Made by a program: the position numbers and the translations under genes. This document shows positions 18,626-21,001 of a stretch of DNA of 21,001 nucleotides, one piece after another; within the stretch, counting starts at the first letter, position 1; each line of letters begins with the position of its first letter. This stretch comes from a virus: IMG/VR virus record IMGVR_UViG_3300044797_000055, positions 1 to 21,001 of that record; one strand, given 5' to 3'. The notes below the pieces were generated by a model. The model saw only the letters and a list, made by a program, of their open reading frames with translations. It searched no databases and was not told the DNA's origin.

Positions 18626-19468
18626 ATGGCAATAGGAAGTTTGCAACCGGAAAACGCTGTCGGTGGTGGTGCAGTTGTCGATGGTGAGTATCTAATTAAG
18701 GATATAGCAGCAAAGATGTTTGACTATGGAGGAAAAGCGGAACCTGTTCCTGCCATTTGTGTTACCTACCATGGTGATGATGGGGTAGAGACGGAACAAT
18801 TCTATAGTGCTGGTAATGGCGCGAAACTTCACCCTTCAAAAGACGGAAAGAGGTTTGAAGTTATCAGCAAGAACAGTAATGCTTTCCAGTGGATTGGATC
18901 CATTCTTAACGCTGGATTCCCCAAGGATAAGGTTGATGATGATGTCACTGTATTCAAGGGTACACGGATACTAGTGGAATCCAAAGCCCAACCTAAGCGT
19001 GCAGGACTCAAAGACCAGACTGAGGGTAAGACCATTGCACTAGTAAGCAAGATATTGGCGCTACCTGGTGCTAAATCAGCACCTAAATCTACGCCTGTGT
19101 CAAGCCCAAAAGTGGCAACTTCTACTGTCGGCACCTCAGAGTCCGTAGCCAGTGCCGTACCTGCCGGTAACAGTACGAATGGCAGTCTGGACCTAAACGA
19201 AACGGCCCGTACCCTAATTATGACTATTCTTGACAATGCTCCTGAACATGCCATTACACGTGTTAAGTTGGCTACAGACGTGATGATGGCGGCAGTCAAG
19301 AACGCAACCCTAAAGCCTCACATGACAGCACTTAAAAAGCTGGCTGGTGATGCGTCATGGCTAGTGGAAAATCAGCTAGAGAACCTGATCCAGAATGATG
19401 AATGGCTCGTAGCACATCCGGCAGGAGAAGGATGGTTTACGGATGGTGAGGAAGTGAAGAAAGTCTAA
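18626..19468 (+). CDS. Probable phage DNA-metabolism protein (280 aa), ssDNA-binding candidate
   Basis: ATG 18626 with GGGAG eight bases upstream. The N-terminal domain (about 1-125: VDGEYLIKDIAAKMFDYGGK, VPAICVTYHG, EQFYSAGNG, LHPSKDGKRF, WIGSILNAGFPKDKV) matches a phage protein usually found beside recombinases and nucleases; a barrel-like fold is likely. A Ser/Pro/Thr-rich linker (about 150-190) leads to a helical C-terminal domain (RTLIMTILDNAPEHAITRVK) and an aromatic/acidic end (WLVAHPAGEGWFTDGEEVKK). The neighbours downstream are a nuclease and a P-loop recombinase, so single-strand binding or annealing is a fair guess, not a demonstrated function. Confidence 0.75.
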   Translation: MAIGSLQPENAVGGGAVVDGEYLIKDIAAKMFDYGGKAEPVPAICVTYHGDDGVETEQFYSAGNGAKLHPSKDGKRFEVISKNSNAFQWIGSILNAGFPKDKVDDDVTVFKGTRILVESKAQPKRAGLKDQTEGKTIALVSKILALPGAKSAPKSTPVSSPKVATSTVGTSESVASAVPAGNSTNGSLDLNETARTLIMTILDNAPEHAITRVKLATDVMMAAVKNATLKPHMTALKKLAGDASWLVENQLENLIQNDEWLVAHPAGEGWFTDGEEVKKV

Positions 19469-19510
19469 ACGTATAGTATACTATTAGCACCACTATAGGA
19501 GGTGGTGATT

Positions 19511-19849
19511 ATGGATAAAAATGCAGTCATTGTAGCGGAACTGAAAAAGCGTCATGCCAAGGCTAAGGCCGATGTAGCGGTCATTGAATTGGCATTGGGT
19601 ATCTTTGGTGGTGATACTGTCACTGAAGTACCCAAACAAAAACGTGGCAGGAAAGCGAAGGCAGCCAGTACTAATCCTGACACTGGTACTTCCGATACCC
19701 GTACCCGTAATGAGAAGATGAAGGATGCTTGGGCACGGCGTAAGGCGAAGGCAGCATTAGCAAGACTAACACTTGGAGCTGACCCTGAAATTGAAGAGGA
19801 AACTGTCACTAAATCTAAGGGTGCTTACCTAATCGCGGTGGAGGACTAG
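19511..19849 (+). CDS. Basic protein with AT-hook-like motif (112 aa)
   Basis: ATG 19511 with AGGAGG eight bases upstream; GTG at 19502 lies in the ribosome site. A helical N-terminus (MDKNAVIVAELKKRHAKAKA, DVAVIELALGIF), then KQKRGRKAKA, an AT-hook-like RGRK core, a Thr/Asp-rich linker and a second basic helix (NEKMKDAWARRKAKAALARL). This fits a small DNA-binding phage protein. It sits between the 280-aa protein and the nuclease in the same operon and may assist DNA processing. Not assigned to a family. Confidence 0.7.
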   Translation: MDKNAVIVAELKKRHAKAKADVAVIELALGIFGGDTVTEVPKQKRGRKAKAASTNPDTGTSDTRTRNEKMKDAWARRKAKAALARLTLGADPEIEEETVTKSKGAYLIAVED

Positions 19850-19852
19850 CAC

Positions 19853-20404
19853 ATGCGGATCACTGAGGGGCGTATCGTAGACTTGTCGGAACTAGTACTT
19901 AGCTCTGAACAGAGCCAGGTACGTTCCTCTGGTATCCATGTCAGTAGTATTATCAGGCATATTGCAAGAGAAATGGGACGTAAGCAGGGCAATGAATTTA
20001 CCGCGTATGATCTTGACCATTTCGCGGTAGTTGGTAGACTTTGGGAAAACCAATTAGCTGAAGCTAAGTATCAATCTCCCAGGTATGAACGTATAGGTGA
20101 GATTGAGTGTGAGGGTATCATAGGAAGTCCAGACTGTATTGATACCGAGGAGTGGGCGGTACTGGAATTTAAGTGTACCTGGCGATCAGCGTCCAAGCCC
20201 CCTGAATCCGAGTTTGATTGGATGACACAGATTAAGGCGTACTGTATGATGTTAGGAATGTGCAGGGCTACACTGGTAGTGTTCTATGTACGTGGAGTGT
20301 TGCGTCCACCGCAACCAATAGCCAAGGAATATTCACTGTTATTTACACCTGCTGAACTAAAAGATAATTGGAATATGCTAAAGACTAACGCTAAGGATTT
20401 GTAG
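19853..20404 (+). CDS. PD-(D/E)XK nuclease, RecB/Cas4-like phage exonuclease
   Basis: ATG 19853 with GGAGG eight bases upstream. 183 residues with the full active-site pattern: Glu65 in GRLWE, Asp94 in GSPDCID, Glu105 and Lys107 in VLEFKCTW, then Gln126 and Tyr130 in QIKAY, the QxxxY motif of RecB-family nucleases. An N-terminal helix with H29 and R35 (SSGIHVSSIIRHI) also fits. No cysteine cluster for an iron-sulfur centre is seen, so it is less like Cas4 itself. Expected to resect double-stranded ends for phage recombination. The next gene encodes a likely recombinase, which supports the role. Confidence 0.88.
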   Translation: MRITEGRIVDLSELVLSSEQSQVRSSGIHVSSIIRHIAREMGRKQGNEFTAYDLDHFAVVGRLWENQLAEAKYQSPRYERIGEIECEGIIGSPDCIDTEEWAVLEFKCTWRSASKPPESEFDWMTQIKAYCMMLGMCRATLVVFYVRGVLRPPQPIAKEYSLLFTPAELKDNWNMLKTNAKDL

Positions 20405-20684
20405 TATAACAAGTTCCCCTCTCCTATATTATACCCATATCCACAAGCACTATCGTGGAATGGATCATAGCGCAGGGGAGAGTGGAAGCACGGTGACACT
20501 GGGCACAGTGTTTAGCACATTGTGTACCAGCACCGGAGCCTAATCCGCAGAGGACGCTAAGGTGGAGCTGAGCTTTCCCCGGTTCCACCTTGGCGACAAG
20601 ATTAGTAATAGTATTAGTACCAATATTAGTACTAGTATTAGTATTGGTAATAGGGTAGGTTAGGGATAAGTCTCAGGAGGCTAC
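20405..20684. other. 280-base non-coding region with several hairpins and repeats
   Basis: No convincing gene. Structures: ACACTG GGCA CAGTGT (20496-20511, followed by TTT), a 10-pair stem with one G-T pair at 20557-20566/20584-20593, CTCTCC/GGAGAG partners near 20420 and 20475, and the ACTAATACT-type repeat at 20609-20648. It could be a small structured RNA or terminator plus leader before the recombinase. No tRNA fold found. Confidence 0.4.
20609..20648 (-). repeat. ACTAATACT-type repeat, inverted partner of 16007-16046
   Basis: Non-coding copy; its reverse complement matches the 40-base stretch inside the 127-aa gene at 37 of 40 positions. It is itself nearly palindromic (ACCAATATTAG and the matching TATTAGTATTGGT). 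Confidence 0.75.
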
Positions 20685-21001
20685 ATGGTTAAGTCACTGT
20701 CATCAAAAGAGTTAATGAATGCGGAGCTATATCCGCTTAGGGAATTTATTATGCTGGCAGGTAAGGATGGTGTAGGTAAGAGTAGTGCTATTGTAAGTGT
20801 AGCGTGGTTTATAGAGCAATATAAGCCTGAAGTTACGTTCAATGTACTTGACACTGAAAGTAAGTTCAGGTCAGCTTTACGTGGATTTGGTCCTGACGCT
20901 CCCACCAATGTACAGTACTATAAAACTGACAATATGAATGAAGTGACAGAGACAGTAGCCAGTATCATTACTAATCATAAACCTGGTGATTGGTTGGCAG
21001 T
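20685..21001 (+). CDS. P-loop ATPase, Sak4/RecA-like phage recombinase (partial, cut by right edge)
   Basis: ATG 20685 with CAGGAGG four bases upstream. The visible 105 residues read MVKSLSSKELMNAELYPLRE, then FIMLAGKDGVGKSSAIVSVA with Walker A GKDGVGKS (26-33), and a second strand FNVLDTESKFRSALRGFG as in RecA-fold proteins (an acidic residue after the second strand). The frame ends at GDWLAV, where Walker B is expected, just before the edge. The size and order resemble the Sak4-type single-strand annealing recombinase next to a RecB-like nuclease. A helicase loader or DnaB-type ATPase cannot be ruled out. Confidence 0.8.
   Translation, partial: MVKSLSSKELMNAELYPLREFIMLAGKDGVGKSSAIVSVAWFIEQYKPEVTFNVLDTESKFRSALRGFGPDAPTNVQYYKTDNMNEVTETVASIITNHKPGDWLA

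Noticed and set aside
20405-20684. tRNA gene in the non-coding stretch
   Set aside because: GGTTCCACC resembles a T-arm, but no cloverleaf, anticodon arm or CCA end could be formed.

Overview
This window looks like part of a tailed double-stranded DNA phage or prophage-like genome (Caudoviricetes). The anchor is a clear terminase large subunit (12297-10627, minus) with a likely small subunit upstream (13150-12734). The host is inferred, not shown. Several secreted proteins have Ala-x-Ala/Gln signal-peptide ends, Ig-like segments of the 'SSTGVYTPP' type, a right-handed beta-helix and a jelly-roll domain. I associate this mix with Acidobacteriota, so an acidobacterial soil or freshwater host is my best guess.

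Layout: transcription diverges from a control region at about 13151-13461. Leftward (minus strand) runs a tight packaging and virion-surface operon: TerS, a 128-aa protein, TerL, a 161-aa beta-rich protein, then a series of proteins that begin with Sec signal peptides. These are a tail-fibre-like 279-aa protein, a 254-aa jelly-roll protein, a 568-aa beta-helix protein, a 976-aa multidomain protein, a 92-aa fibre-tip-like protein and a fibronectin-III protein. Small proteins follow (zinc ribbon, HTH, HiPIP-like Cys4, His-rich). A further signal-peptide protein of at least 532 aa runs off the left edge. Most junctions are 4-base ATGA overlaps or contacts of 0-2 bases, so the genes are probably translationally coupled.

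Rightward (plus strand) is an early region of small proteins with repeated leader designs, two tandem genes made almost entirely of hexanucleotide repeats, and then a DNA-metabolism block: a 280-aa protein, an AT-hook-like protein, a PD-(D/E)XK nuclease, and the start of a P-loop (Sak4/RecA-like) ATPase cut by the right edge. One gene inside the early region, a RepA/AAA_25-like ATPase (17556-16807), points left. It has its own strong promoter and a structured leader.

Non-coding DNA is rich in structure. A family of about ten 14-bp palindromes (ATTTCYATRGAAAT) sits in promoter spacers, at a convergent gene end and inside the gene before terL, and resembles a dispersed repressor-operator or 'stoperator' system. 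DnaA-box-like motifs lie beside the divergent promoters. GGTCAN hexamer arrays recur four times. A 41-bp tandem duplication creates a leader peptide upstream of the 128-aa gene.

The most unusual biology is the cluster of Sec-signal-bearing fibre/adhesin-like proteins directly downstream of terL. Two of them share a C-terminal tag (PVKLGLLLAGK). Base composition by eye suggests that about 3.9-9.7 kb was acquired from a host-like source.
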